Shown: positions 1 through 7,299 of the stretch, piece after piece | Position numbering within the stretch: the stretch's first letter is position 1 | How the letters are laid out: every line of letters starts with the position of its first letter | Assembly: GCA_019308625.1 (NCBI GenBank) | Contig: JAFDHU010000097.1 | Location: 1-11,512 of the forward strand | DNA: 11,512 nucleotides | Direction: 5' to 3' | Source of the DNA: Deltaproteobacteria bacterium | GTDB taxonomy: Bacteria > Desulfobacterota > Desulfobaccia > Desulfobaccales > 0-14-0-80-60-11 | Made by a program: the position numbers and the translations under genes | The notes under the pieces: model-generated | Told to the model about the DNA's origin: nothing | Database searches by the model: none | Seen by the model: the letters and a program-made list of their open reading frames with translations, nothing else

Positions 1-869
1 TCCATCCCGATGGCCTGGAGATCCATGTAAAAGGTGGTAAGCTCGGCTTCCGGGTGGCGGTGCCTGATGAGCTTGGCCAGGCGGAGGCCGTAAGCGCAGC
101 AGACCCGGGAACAATAGGGATGTTGCCGGTCCCTGCTTCCCACACACTGAATGAAGGCCACCCTGAACGGTGCCTTGCCGTCGCGGTTCAAGGACTGGCC
201 CAGCCGCAGTTTCTCCTCCAGGTCCCGGGCGGTTATCACCTGGGGAAAACGTCCATAGCCGTAACGGGGCCGGCTGGAAGGGTCAGCCGGCTGATAGCCC
301 GTGGCCACCACCACCGCCTTGGTCCGGAGCTGGAAGGTCGTGTCTTGCCGGGTGAGGTCAATAGCCTTGGCCGGACACATCCTTTGACAGCCCTTAAGCA
401 GGCATTCGGGCGATAACAAGCAACCTTGGAGATCAATAAAGTAGCGGGGGTGCTGGGCGGTAGAGGCGGCCACCAACACCGCCCCCCTGTCCACGGAAGG
501 GCATTCATCGTAGCAGATGCCGCAATTGATGCAGCGGTGGGGATCAATGATGTCCGGCTGGCTTTTGAAGTCCAAGGTGAAAACCCCGTTTTCCCGCTGC
601 ACGTGGATGAGTTCGGTATGGGGGTGGAGGGCAACATCGGGTGCCTGAAACAGCTCCCGGAGGCGCTGGTCCACCAGGCAGGCCCCGCATTTTTGGCAGA
701 CGTCCGTGGCCTTGCAGCAGAAAGACGCTGCCTGCCCTCCGAAAAACGGGGACTTTTCTATCAGGGCCACCCGGTGCCCCAGTTGGGCCAGCTCCAGGGC
801 GGCGGTGATTCCGGCGATCCCCCCACCCAGGATGGCCACGTCTTTTTCGGCGATCTCCGCAGAGTCCAT
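1..869 (-). CDS. HdrA-like FAD/4Fe-4S oxidoreductase, partial (runs off left edge)
   Basis: This is a second HdrA-family flavoprotein that would pass electrons between FAD and iron-sulfur clusters; its partner is unknown. The reading frame is open from the ATG at 869 to the window edge (289 codons), so the C-terminus is missing. Seen: a complete dinucleotide-binding motif GGGIAG at residues 15-20, then a Cys-rich loop after the FAD fold (C51, C52, C58, C61, C64), a ferredoxin-type CxxCxxCxxxC cluster at C113/C116/C119/C123, a second Cys set (C150, C156, C161, C165) followed by PAKAID, and the family signature IQCVGSRD with downstream YCSRVCC near residues 245-265. It differs from the main hdrA upstream: the TFPTNDCAMC loop is replaced by a CxxCxxC loop, so it is a different subfamily and not a simple duplicate. 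It lies 97 bases after metF with a terminator-like hairpin between, and has no strong ribosome binding site, so its coupling to the operon is uncertain. Confidence 0.88.
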   Translation of the reverse strand, partial: MDSAEIAEKDVAILGGGIAGITAALELAQLGHRVALIEKSPFFGGQAASFCCKATDVCQKCGACLVDQRLRELFQAPDVALHPHTELIHVQRENGVFTLDFKSQPDIIDPHRCINCGICYDECPSVDRGAVLVAASTAQHPRYFIDLQGCLLSPECLLKGCQRMCPAKAIDLTRQDTTFQLRTKAVVVATGYQPADPSSRPRYGYGRFPQVITARDLEEKLRLGQSLNRDGKAPFRVAFIQCVGSRDRQHPYCSRVCCAYGLRLAKLIRHRHPEAELTTFYMDLQAIGM

Positions 870-907
870 AGCTAGGAAGACACTTCTTGAAGTTGCAAGC
901 TGAATTA

Positions 908-949
908 AGAAAAAGGCTCAGCGGCCACTCCGGCTGCCCTTGGCCGCCG
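908..949 (-). terminator. terminator-like hairpin between metF and the second hdrA-like gene
   Basis: Reading on the minus strand, arms CGGCGGCCA (949-941) and TGGCCGCTG (927-919) form a nine-pair stem, one pair being G-U, with a 13-base loop. Four bases later comes a run of five T, then CTT (914-908). The stem is strong, but the T-run is short and slightly displaced, so it may be a weak intrinsic terminator or an attenuator that lowers expression of the last gene. It starts about 18 bases after the metF stop codon. Confidence 0.45.
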
Positions 950-966
950 GGTGCCCGCCTGCCGCA

Positions 967-1851
967 TTATTTGGCGGCGGCCTGGAGAATTTCTTCCAGC
1001 AGGTCGGCCCGGCCCCGGGCCTTCAGATACACCCCGTCAGCCAGCTTCTCCTGTCTGATTTGTTTGAGCAAACTTCCGGCCAGGGCAGCGCCCGCCCGGA
1101 GGAAATCCTCTCCCTCTTTTCCCGTCAATTGTTCCAGCACTTGCCGGGGCACCCGGTAAACCTTGCGCCACTGAGGAGAGTCGGCTTGAGCTGCTTCCTC
1201 AGGGGATAGCACTTTCAGGGAGGCCAACAGCTTCACGGGATAGGCCGGCAGATCTTTTTGAAAATCCTCCAGTTTTTCCAGGTCGAAAACCGGCGGGGTG
1301 ATGAAAAAGCGGGCGCCGGCGGTCACTTTCTTGTCAAATTTGAGCAGTTGCGGCCCCAGGGGCTTGGCTTCGGGGACCACCACCGCCCCCAGAAAAAAGG
1401 AGGGGTTGCCGTCCAGGGCCTGGCCGACGCTGTCCCGGCCAGCCATCAGGTCTTGGGCAATCTGCAGAAGCTGCACGCTGTCCACGTCATATACCGGCTT
1501 GGCATCGGGGTGGTCCCCCAAGGTAACGTAGTCGCCGCTCACCAACAGCAGGTTTTCTATCCCTAAGGTGGCGGCTCCCAAAAGCTCGCTTTCCAAAGCC
1601 AGACGGTTGCGGTCCCGGCAGGTGAGATGCATCAGGGGCTCACCTCCGGCTTCCTGGACCAGCCGGCAGGCCGCCAAGGCGGACAGACGCATCCGGGCAT
1701 GCTCATTGTCCGGCACGCCGAAGGCCGCCACTTGCTGGGCCAGAGCCTTCACCGGAGTCAGCATGTCCTGGGTGTTGGTTCCCCTGGGAGGCTTGAGTTC
1801 CACCACCACCGCGAACCGGCCGGCTTCCAGAGTGTCAGACAATTTACTCAT
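967..1851 (-). CDS. metF: Methylenetetrahydrofolate reductase, MetF catalytic subunit
   Basis: Interconverts 5,10-methylene-tetrahydrofolate and 5-methyl-tetrahydrofolate on FAD in a TIM-barrel fold, the methyl-branch step of the Wood-Ljungdahl pathway (reductive for CO2 fixation, oxidative for acetate oxidation). At 294 residues it has the length of a bacterial MetF. Seen: E18 in VVVELKPPRG (the position of the catalytic Glu in the family), HLTCRDRNR at 75-83, LLVSGDY with D107 in the flavin-binding strand, and VYDVDS at 120-125. The ATG at 1851 overlaps the end of metV by eight bases (ATGAGTAA), and a GGAG lies 11 bases upstream, so translation is probably coupled. MetF paired with MetV and Hdr subunits is typical of acetogen-type enzymes that do not simply take NADH or NADPH directly; the physiological donor here is inferred to come through the Hdr/MvhD proteins. 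Confidence 0.95.
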   Translation of the reverse strand: MSKLSDTLEAGRFAVVVELKPPRGTNTQDMLTPVKALAQQVAAFGVPDNEHARMRLSALAACRLVQEAGGEPLMHLTCRDRNRLALESELLGAATLGIENLLLVSGDYVTLGDHPDAKPVYDVDSVQLLQIAQDLMAGRDSVGQALDGNPSFFLGAVVVPEAKPLGPQLLKFDKKVTAGARFFITPPVFDLEKLEDFQKDLPAYPVKLLASLKVLSPEEAAQADSPQWRKVYRVPRQVLEQLTGKEGEDFLRAGAALAGSLLKQIRQEKLADGVYLKARGRADLLEEILQAAAK

Positions 1852-2524
1852 AAGCGCTGTATCTCCGCTGGTAGGCCGGATGAATTACCTGGCCCGGTGT
1901 GGTGCTCCGGGCATGGGGGTGCAAGGGCACGATTTTTTTGAGGTTGTCCAGGCGACCCTGCTGCTCCAGCCGCCGGTAAATTTCGCTCCAGGCACAGTCT
2001 TTCTCAGGGTCCACTTCGCATTTGCCGTTCAGGGTACCGCCGCAGGGACCGTTCAGCAGCCCTTTGGGGCACATGGTTAGGGGACAGATGCCTCCGGTCA
2101 GACCCAGATAGCAATGATGGCAGGCCCGGCACCGCTCCGTGAAGAGTCCCACCGCCTCATTGACGCCGATGAAGGTGGTATCCACGGCTGGGAAGATGGG
2201 CTTGAAATAGTAAAGTTGGGCCAGAAACTGCACTCCGGCCCCGCAGGCCATGGAGAGAATGGCATCATGGTCGGCCACAAAGTCGCACAGCGGTTCCAAA
2301 AATTCCCGGTCGCACTGGCGCTCCACGGTGATCTCACCCACTTCAATCCGGCGGCCCTTCAGGCCCGCGGCCAGTTTAAGTTGGGAGGCCAGGAGCCCCA
2401 CTTCTTTTTCGCCTCCGGCCAGACACACGGCCACGCAGGTGCCGCAGCCCACGATGAGAATCTTGTCATAGGGGGCGACAGCTTCACTGATTTCCTTAAA
2501 AGGCTTGCGTTGGGCAATAATCAT
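1844..2524 (-). CDS. metV: MetV, Cys-rich partner subunit of methylenetetrahydrofolate reductase
   Basis: This is the small partner of MetF found in acetogens and related anaerobes. In the family it carries zinc and FeS clusters and hands electrons to the MetF flavin. The protein has 226 residues and 11 cysteines: an N-terminal GCGTCVAVC motif (C27, C30, C34), C71, C80 and C94 in the middle (MACGAGVQ), and a dense C-terminal block with RCRACHHC (C132, C135, C138), C147, C152, GPCGGTLNGKC (C161, C169) and C177. The C-terminal block is the MTHFR C-terminal domain signature. The start is clear: ATG at 2524 has a very strong ribosome binding site (GGGGGAGG five bases upstream) and shares ATGA with the mvhD stop, which argues for tight co-translation of MvhD and MetV. 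No defect is seen. Confidence 0.93.
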   Translation of the reverse strand: MIIAQRKPFKEISEAVAPYDKILIVGCGTCVAVCLAGGEKEVGLLASQLKLAAGLKGRRIEVGEITVERQCDREFLEPLCDFVADHDAILSMACGAGVQFLAQLYYFKPIFPAVDTTFIGVNEAVGLFTERCRACHHCYLGLTGGICPLTMCPKGLLNGPCGGTLNGKCEVDPEKDCAWSEIYRRLEQQGRLDNLKKIVPLHPHARSTTPGQVIHPAYQRRYSAYE

Positions 2525-2982
2525 TTTTCCTCCCCCGGTTGGTTGAAGTCCAAAACGTCTGCCGGGTGGGAGGCCCCCTGTTTCAGGGGATTGGGGCCCA
2601 AGGCCTGGGCCCGCTCAGTCATCTCTTGTACCGCGGCCACCCATTTGGGGGCGTCTGAGGCGCCGATTTCGTACATTTCCAGGCGCTCGGGCTCCAGACC
2701 CACCTCTTCCAGCAGGTACTGGGCGTATTCCACTCTTTCTCTGGCTCTCAGGTTTCCTTCCAGGAAATGGCAGGCTCCGGCCTCTCAGCCGCCTACCAGC
2801 ACCGCGTCGGCGCCCGCCTCAAAGGCCTTGAGGATGTGCAGCAGGTCTATGCGCCCGGTGCACAGGTACTGGACGATACGCACGCTCTCCGGGTACTGCA
2901 TGCGGGCCGAGCCGGCCATGTCTGCTGCAGTGTAGGCGCAATAGGTGCACACGAAAGCCAGAATTTTAGGAAGATAACTCAT
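2521..2982 (-). CDS. mvhD: MvhD-type electron-transfer subunit with in-frame TGA, probably selenocysteine (153 aa)
   Basis: This is a small 2Fe-2S protein that in methanogens links the Mvh hydrogenase to HdrA, and in acetogens links HdrABC to MetVF. Read through the TGA at 2787-2785, the frame gives one 153-residue protein with all family hallmarks: CTYC (C12, C15), LCTGRID (C41), then VLVGG-U66-EAGACHFLEGN with C71. In ordinary MvhD the motif is GGC followed by a second Cys five residues later, so the TGA sits exactly at the first conserved Cys. The downstream part (residues 67-153) continues the family sequence without a gap. A SECIS-like hairpin follows the TGA. The ATG at 2982 lies 46 bases after hdrA with a GGGGTGG just upstream; the true stop TGA overlaps the metV ATG. 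An automatic caller would split this into two fragments or drop it. Selenocysteine is inferred, because no sel gene is in the window, but a sequencing artefact at exactly this codon is unlikely. Confidence 0.88.
2753..2767 (-). promoter_or_regulatory. candidate bacterial SECIS hairpin for mvhD
   Basis: On the minus strand the mRNA has UUUCC-UGGAA-GGAAA, a perfect five-pair stem with a five-base loop. It begins 17 bases after the UGA, so the loop starts 22 bases after it. Bacterial SECIS elements lie inside the coding sequence just after the UGA and carry a G in the first two loop positions; here the second loop base is G. The stem is short and I see no strong lower stem, so the assignment rests partly on the protein context. 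Confidence 0.55.
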
Positions 2983-3028
2983 TGCCACCCCACTTGTGGA
3001 GGCTGTCAGCCATCCGCTAATCTGTGGT

Positions 3029-6004
3029 TTACGAGGCCGCCATCTCCTCCAACTCAATGGCGCAGATCTTGGAAATAATCTGGCGGTCCCGGCTGTGCAG
3101 CACTTCAATGGCCTTCCGGGGGCAGGCGCTGGCGCAGCTGCCGCAACCCTGGCAAGCCGCCGGATCGATTTCCACCACCCCTTCGGTTTGGTTAACCCGG
3201 GGCACCCCAAAGGGACAGGTGCGGATGCAGGTCAGACAGGCCACGCAGTGCTTCGGGTCCACCCGGGCCACCCTGCCTCCCACGACCATCTGCTTTTGGG
3301 CCAGGATCCCGAGAGCCCGGGCCGCGGCCCCCTGAGCCTGGGCGATGCTCTCTTCAACGTATTTGGGGCCGTGGGCCAAGCCACACAAAAAGAGACCGCT
3401 GGCGGCAAAATCCAGGGGCCGGAGCTTGAGGTGCGCTTCCATGAAGAACCCGTCCCTGTCAAACGGGAGCTTGAAAATACGGGCGATTTCCGAGCTTAAG
3501 GGATGTGGTCGGATAGCCGCAGACAAGACCAGGTAATCGGCTTCAAGCGCAATGAACGCCTTAAGATTTTGGTCAAAAACCGAAACTGCCAGGGCCTCGC
3601 CCGCCGGCTCCACTTCCGGCGGCTGCTCCGGTTCATAGCGGATGAACCGCACCCCTGCGTCCCGGGCCTTTTTATAGTAAATTTCTTTCAGGCCGTAAGT
3701 ACGGATGTCCCGATACAGGATGAACACCTTGGCTTCGGGGTTCAGTTCCTTGATTTTCAGGGCGTTTTTGATAGCTTCGCCGCAGCACACCCGGCTGCAG
3801 TAAGGGTGTTCCGGAGAACGGGAGCCCACGCACTGGATCATTACGAAGGTAGGGGATTCGGCGACGATTTCCGGCTCCGTAGTCAAGCGGTTCTCCAGCT
3901 CCATCTGGGTCAGAACCCGCGGGTGTCGGCCGTAAAGATATTCCCGGGGCTGATATTCCACTCCGCCGGTGGCGATGATCGCCACGCCGTATCGCAGCTC
4001 CCGGCTTTCGCCGGGGTATTCCAGAGTACTGCGGAAATTGCCCACGTAACCCGAAAAGCTGGTTACCCGGGAGTTGGGCCACCAACGGATACGGGGGTGC
4101 CCTTCCGCCCGAGCCGCCAAGTGCTCGATGTACGGCCGGTATTGGTGCCCTTCCAGGCTATAGTGCTGCTTTCGAGCCAGCCCGCCGAAGGCGACCCGGT
4201 CTTCCAGGGCTGCCAGATGTACCTGATAGCCGGCATCGGCAATGGTCAGGGCTGCGGTCAGGGCCGCCAAGCCGTTGCCCACCACCAAGGCGCTCTGGGT
4301 CACCGGGACAGGGAACTCCTTCAAGGGCTCCAACTCCGCGGCCCGAGCCGCGGCCATTTTCACCAACTCCTTGGCCTTCTCCGTGGCCCCGGCCGGATTA
4401 TTCTGGTGCACCCAGGAATCCTGATCCCGGATGTTGGCCATCTCCAGTAAATACTTGTTCAGGCCGCTTTTCCTCAGGTTCTCCTGAAACAACGGCTCAT
4501 GGGTGCGGGGGCTGCAGGAGGCCACCACCACCCGGTTGAGCTGTTGCTCTTCAATAACTGCCCGCATTTTATCCAGGGAGTCCGTGGCGCAGGCGAAGGT
4601 GTAATGTTCGGCATGGACCACATGGGGCAGGGTGCGGGCGTAGTCGGTCACTGCGACCACATCCACCACTCCGGCGATGTTGATGCCGCAGTGACAGATG
4701 AACACACCGAGGCGGGGTTCCTCTTGGGAAACCTCCCGTTCCGGGGGATATTCCGCCTTGGGGAGCAGGCCGGTCTGGGCCTCGGCCAACAGCGCCGCGG
4801 CGGCCGCCGCCGCGGCCGAAGCCTGGCCGGCCGTCTCTGATATATCTTTGGGGGATTGGTACGCGCCGCAGGTGAATATGCCTTCCCGGCTGGTGGATAC
4901 CATCTGAAAGGGGGGATGTTTTACAAAGCCGTACTTATCGGTCTCAATGCCGCATACCTCCGCCAGCTTGGCGGCCGCAGGGTGAGGGCCCAAGCCCACA
5001 GACAGCACCACCAAGTCAAACTCCTCGGTATGGAGGTCCCCGTCTTCGCCCACATAGGTGATTTCCAGGTTGTGAGTCCGGGGATCCTGGGTCACCCGGG
5101 ACACCATAGATCGGAGGAAGCGAACTCCGTGGGTTTCCCGGGCCCGCTCATAATAACGGTCAAAGCCCTTGCCCTGGGCCCGGAAGTCAATGAAAAAGAT
5201 GGTGGGCTCCACCCTGGGGTCGTGCTCCCGGGCAATGATGGCCTGCTTGGCGGCATACATACAGCACACGTAGGAGCAGTATTCCCGCCCGAGACTGGCG
5301 TCCCGGGAGCCCACACACTGAATCCAGGCAATGCGCCGGGGTTCGGTGCCGTCGCTGGGGCGGCGCACGTGTCCGGCGCATGGTCCGGTGGCCGAAAGCA
5401 GGCGTTCAAACTCCGGGGAGGTGACCACGTTGGGATAGCGGCCGTAGCCGTATTCCGCCTTGCCTCGGGCGTCAAAGGGGCGGGAGCCCGGGGCCAGGAT
5501 AACCGCGCCCACCCGCCGCACCAGAACCTCTTCGGTCTGGTGCAGGTCTATGGCGCCGGCCGGGCAGACCTTCAGGCAGGCCTCGCAGGGTTTGCCCCGA
5601 AACACCCGACAGGCCTCCGGCTCAAGATAAGCCGCCTGGGGCACGGCCTGGGGAAAGGGCACGTGAATGGCCTTGGCCCGGCTCAACCCCAAATTGTAAG
5701 GGTCAGGCAGGCGGGCGGGACAGACCCGGGTGCACTCCCCGCAACCGGAGCACTTGTCCACGTCCACGTACCGGGGGCGGCGGCTCAGGTGGGCGGTGAA
5801 GTCCCCGGCCTCCCCGGACAGATTAGTCAGGCGGGTCAGGGTGAGGATTTCAATCAGGGGATGGCGGGCGACCTCCAGCATCCGGGGCGACAGGATGCAC
5901 ATGGCGCAGTCGTTGGTGGGGAAGGTCTTGTCCAACTGGGCCATAAGGCCCCCGATAGCGGGGCCTTCCTCCACCAGGGTGACGGGTCTTTGCAGATCAG
6001 CCAT
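3029..6004 (-). CDS. hdrA: HdrA, long two-core heterodisulfide-reductase flavoprotein, N-terminally truncated
   Basis: Flavin and FeS hub of the Hdr complex, the likely site of electron bifurcation or confurcation. The 991 residues hold two HdrA cores. Core 1 (1 to about 420) has DKTFPTNDCAMC (C33, C36), a ferredoxin cluster C85/C88/C91/C95, a second Cys group (C140, C143, C147), and IQCVGSRD with CSYVCC near 229-248. The middle starts with FICHCGINI (C437, C439). Core 2 has GNGLAA at 576-581 and a second IQCVGSR/CSRVCC. The C-terminus has two 4Fe-4S clusters (C920/923/926/930 and C951/954/957/961). Odd: core 1 starts at ADLQRPVTLVEEGPAIGG, so the GxGxxG strand-turn-helix that should precede it is absent. 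Upstream in frame there are only four codons before a TAG, and another TGA beyond it. No Shine-Dalgarno is visible before the ATG at 6004. An Ala-rich stretch near residues 400-410 is encoded by a GC-rich low-complexity run. Function is certain at family level; whether core 1 still binds FAD is not. Confidence 0.93.
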   Translation of the reverse strand: MADLQRPVTLVEEGPAIGGLMAQLDKTFPTNDCAMCILSPRMLEVARHPLIEILTLTRLTNLSGEAGDFTAHLSRRPRYVDVDKCSGCGECTRVCPARLPDPYNLGLSRAKAIHVPFPQAVPQAAYLEPEACRVFRGKPCEACLKVCPAGAIDLHQTEEVLVRRVGAVILAPGSRPFDARGKAEYGYGRYPNVVTSPEFERLLSATGPCAGHVRRPSDGTEPRRIAWIQCVGSRDASLGREYCSYVCCMYAAKQAIIAREHDPRVEPTIFFIDFRAQGKGFDRYYERARETHGVRFLRSMVSRVTQDPRTHNLEITYVGEDGDLHTEEFDLVVLSVGLGPHPAAAKLAEVCGIETDKYGFVKHPPFQMVSTSREGIFTCGAYQSPKDISETAGQASAAAAAAAALLAEAQTGLLPKAEYPPEREVSQEEPRLGVFICHCGINIAGVVDVVAVTDYARTLPHVVHAEHYTFACATDSLDKMRAVIEEQQLNRVVVASCSPRTHEPLFQENLRKSGLNKYLLEMANIRDQDSWVHQNNPAGATEKAKELVKMAAARAAELEPLKEFPVPVTQSALVVGNGLAALTAALTIADAGYQVHLAALEDRVAFGGLARKQHYSLEGHQYRPYIEHLAARAEGHPRIRWWPNSRVTSFSGYVGNFRSTLEYPGESRELRYGVAIIATGGVEYQPREYLYGRHPRVLTQMELENRLTTEPEIVAESPTFVMIQCVGSRSPEHPYCSRVCCGEAIKNALKIKELNPEAKVFILYRDIRTYGLKEIYYKKARDAGVRFIRYEPEQPPEVEPAGEALAVSVFDQNLKAFIALEADYLVLSAAIRPHPLSSEIARIFKLPFDRDGFFMEAHLKLRPLDFAASGLFLCGLAHGPKYVEESIAQAQGAAARALGILAQKQMVVGGRVARVDPKHCVACLTCIRTCPFGVPRVNQTEGVVEIDPAACQGCGSCASACPRKAIEVLHSRDRQIISKICAIELEEMAAS

Positions 6005-6038
6005 TTTTAAAAACTAAGCTCATCTAACGATTTGAAAT

Positions 6039-6377
6039 CTACAGCTTCTTCCGGGGAGCGCATACCGGTGAAAGATATTTATTGAGGGCTGCTCGGACTG
6101 AGCCGGTGATGCCCGTTAGCACGTGGATACCAGCTCTTTTGAAAGCTCGAATCGCCTTGTCGCTGCAACGCCCGGTAAGTAGCAGCGAGGGCTTGTAAGA
6201 GGCTAACAAATCGGCAAGCTGCATTTCCTCATCCTGCCCTCGGACATTCTGTCGGTGGTCCACTACTTCATAATTCATCGTGTCAGAATCCACTATGAGG
6301 AAATACGGAGCCAGGTGGCAATCCTTGACCACCTCGGCATTCAAATCAGAACCGCTGCAACTTAAAGCAATTTTCAT
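6039..6377 (-). CDS. NifX/NifB-C-terminal-like (dinitrogenase iron-molybdenum cofactor) domain protein
   Basis: A 112-residue single-domain protein of the Nitro_FeMo-Co family, a ribonuclease-H-like fold found in NifX, NifY and the C-terminus of NifB, and in many stand-alone proteins of unknown role in anaerobes. Seen: MKIALSCSGSDLNAEV at the N-terminus, PYFLIVDSDTMNYEVVDH (typical second strand pair), LLLTGRCSDKAIRAF, and GIHVLTGITGSVRAALNKYL, all in family order. The ATG at 6377 is preferred because AGGA lies ten bases upstream; an in-frame ATG at 6413 would add 12 unlike residues. It sits between hdrB (67-base gap) and hdrA (34-base gap), where an uninterrupted hdrB-hdrA junction would be expected. 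The stretch 6005-6444 is about 47 % GC against about 62 % in the flanking genes, suggesting later arrival. Its role is unknown; metal-cofactor or FeS-related binding is only a family-level guess. Confidence 0.85.
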   Translation of the reverse strand: MKIALSCSGSDLNAEVVKDCHLAPYFLIVDSDTMNYEVVDHRQNVRGQDEEMQLADLLASYKPSLLLTGRCSDKAIRAFKRAGIHVLTGITGSVRAALNKYLSPVCAPRKKL

Positions 6378-6444
6378 GGGTGCTGTTTCCTTTGAAAAAT
6401 TCTCCAAATGCATGTTAATCCCTTAGATGGGAGACTAAACCGCC

Positions 6445-7299
6445 TTAAAGCAGGTTCTTGCTCTGCAATAACGGTCTGGGGTCGGTCAAATGTTTTCCCA
6501 GCCAGTTGGAGACGTCCGGGTGCCCCAGGGCCAGACCCATAAGCTCGGTAAAATACAGCACCGGCAGGTAATAAGGCCGGCCGGTTTTCTTGGCTATGCG
6601 CCTTTGGGGCAAATCCAGGTTGGCCTGGCACATCTGGCAGGAGACCACGAAGCATTCAGCTTCGGCTGCCAGGGCCCGGTCGTAGAGCCGCTGCACCAGC
6701 GCCTCAATCAGATCAGGTCGGGCTACCGTCAGTCCGGCGCCGCAGCAATCGGTTTTGAAGGACCAGTCCACCGGCTCGGCGCCCAGCACCTGAAGGATGG
6801 CCTCCATGTTCTGGGGATCTTCATAGTCTTCCTTGTCGGTGACCTTAGGCGGTCGGGCGGCCAGGCAGCCGTAATAGCACACCGCCCGGAGCCCGGTAAG
6901 AGGGCGCACCACTTTGTCTTTCAGGGTCTGCAACAAGGCGGGCTGGGAAAAATAATCCAACAAGTCCCAAATCTTGAGGGGGCGCGGCGGTGGCGGTCCC
7001 CATTTCCGCCCTTCCGGCCCGGCCAGGGCCTTTTCCGCCACTTTCAGACGATTAAAGCACAAGGCACAGGGGACCACCAGGTCCCGGCCAGCCTCCCAGG
7101 CAATGAGGACGTTGCGCACCGGCAGCTCCAGGGCCAGGGTGTGATTGATGCTGTGCGCCGCGCTGGCTCCGCAGCAATTCCAGTCTTCCAGTTCGATCAG
7201 CTCCACCTCCAGAAGGGGGGCCACCGCGGCAATGGAGGCGGCGTAGTCAACGGCCGTCCCTTCCAGGGTACAGCCGGGATAGTAGGACACTTGCATCAC
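6445..7299 (-). CDS. hdrB: HdrB, heterodisulfide reductase subunit B (twin CCG-domain)
   Basis: In methanogens HdrB carries two non-cubane 4Fe-4S clusters at which the disulfide is split. In bacteria the natural substrate of this subunit is unsettled. The 284-residue protein has both CCG motifs intact: C10, C42/C43 (DWNCCGAS), C78/C81 (VPCALC) and again C145, C185/C186 (KTDCCGAG), C221/C224 (VSCQMC). The C-terminal PVLYFTELMGLALG and DPRPLL are typical of the family. The start is the GTG at 7299 or the ATG directly after it at 7296; the GTG shares one base with the hdrC stop TAG, so the two genes are translated together, as usual for this pair. The length is normal. Downstream the operon is interrupted by the nifX-like gene before hdrA. 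Confidence 0.95.
   Translation of the reverse strand: MMQVSYYPGCTLEGTAVDYAASIAAVAPLLEVELIELEDWNCCGASAAHSINHTLALELPVRNVLIAWEAGRDLVVPCALCFNRLKVAEKALAGPEGRKWGPPPPRPLKIWDLLDYFSQPALLQTLKDKVVRPLTGLRAVCYYGCLAARPPKVTDKEDYEDPQNMEAILQVLGAEPVDWSFKTDCCGAGLTVARPDLIEALVQRLYDRALAAEAECFVVSCQMCQANLDLPQRRIAKKTGRPYYLPVLYFTELMGLALGHPDVSNWLGKHLTDPRPLLQSKNLL

Noticed and set aside
2785..2787. Reading this TGA as a true stop, leaving a 65-residue MvhD fragment and a separate small gene
   Set aside because: The second part has no start of its own with a ribosome binding site, family sequence continues directly through the codon, and the TGA stands at a conserved cysteine.
4856..6010. A 384-codon plus-strand open frame over hdrA
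   Set aside because: Antisense of a clear HdrA sequence with conserved Cys motifs; its Gly/Pro/His-rich translation is typical shadow sequence.
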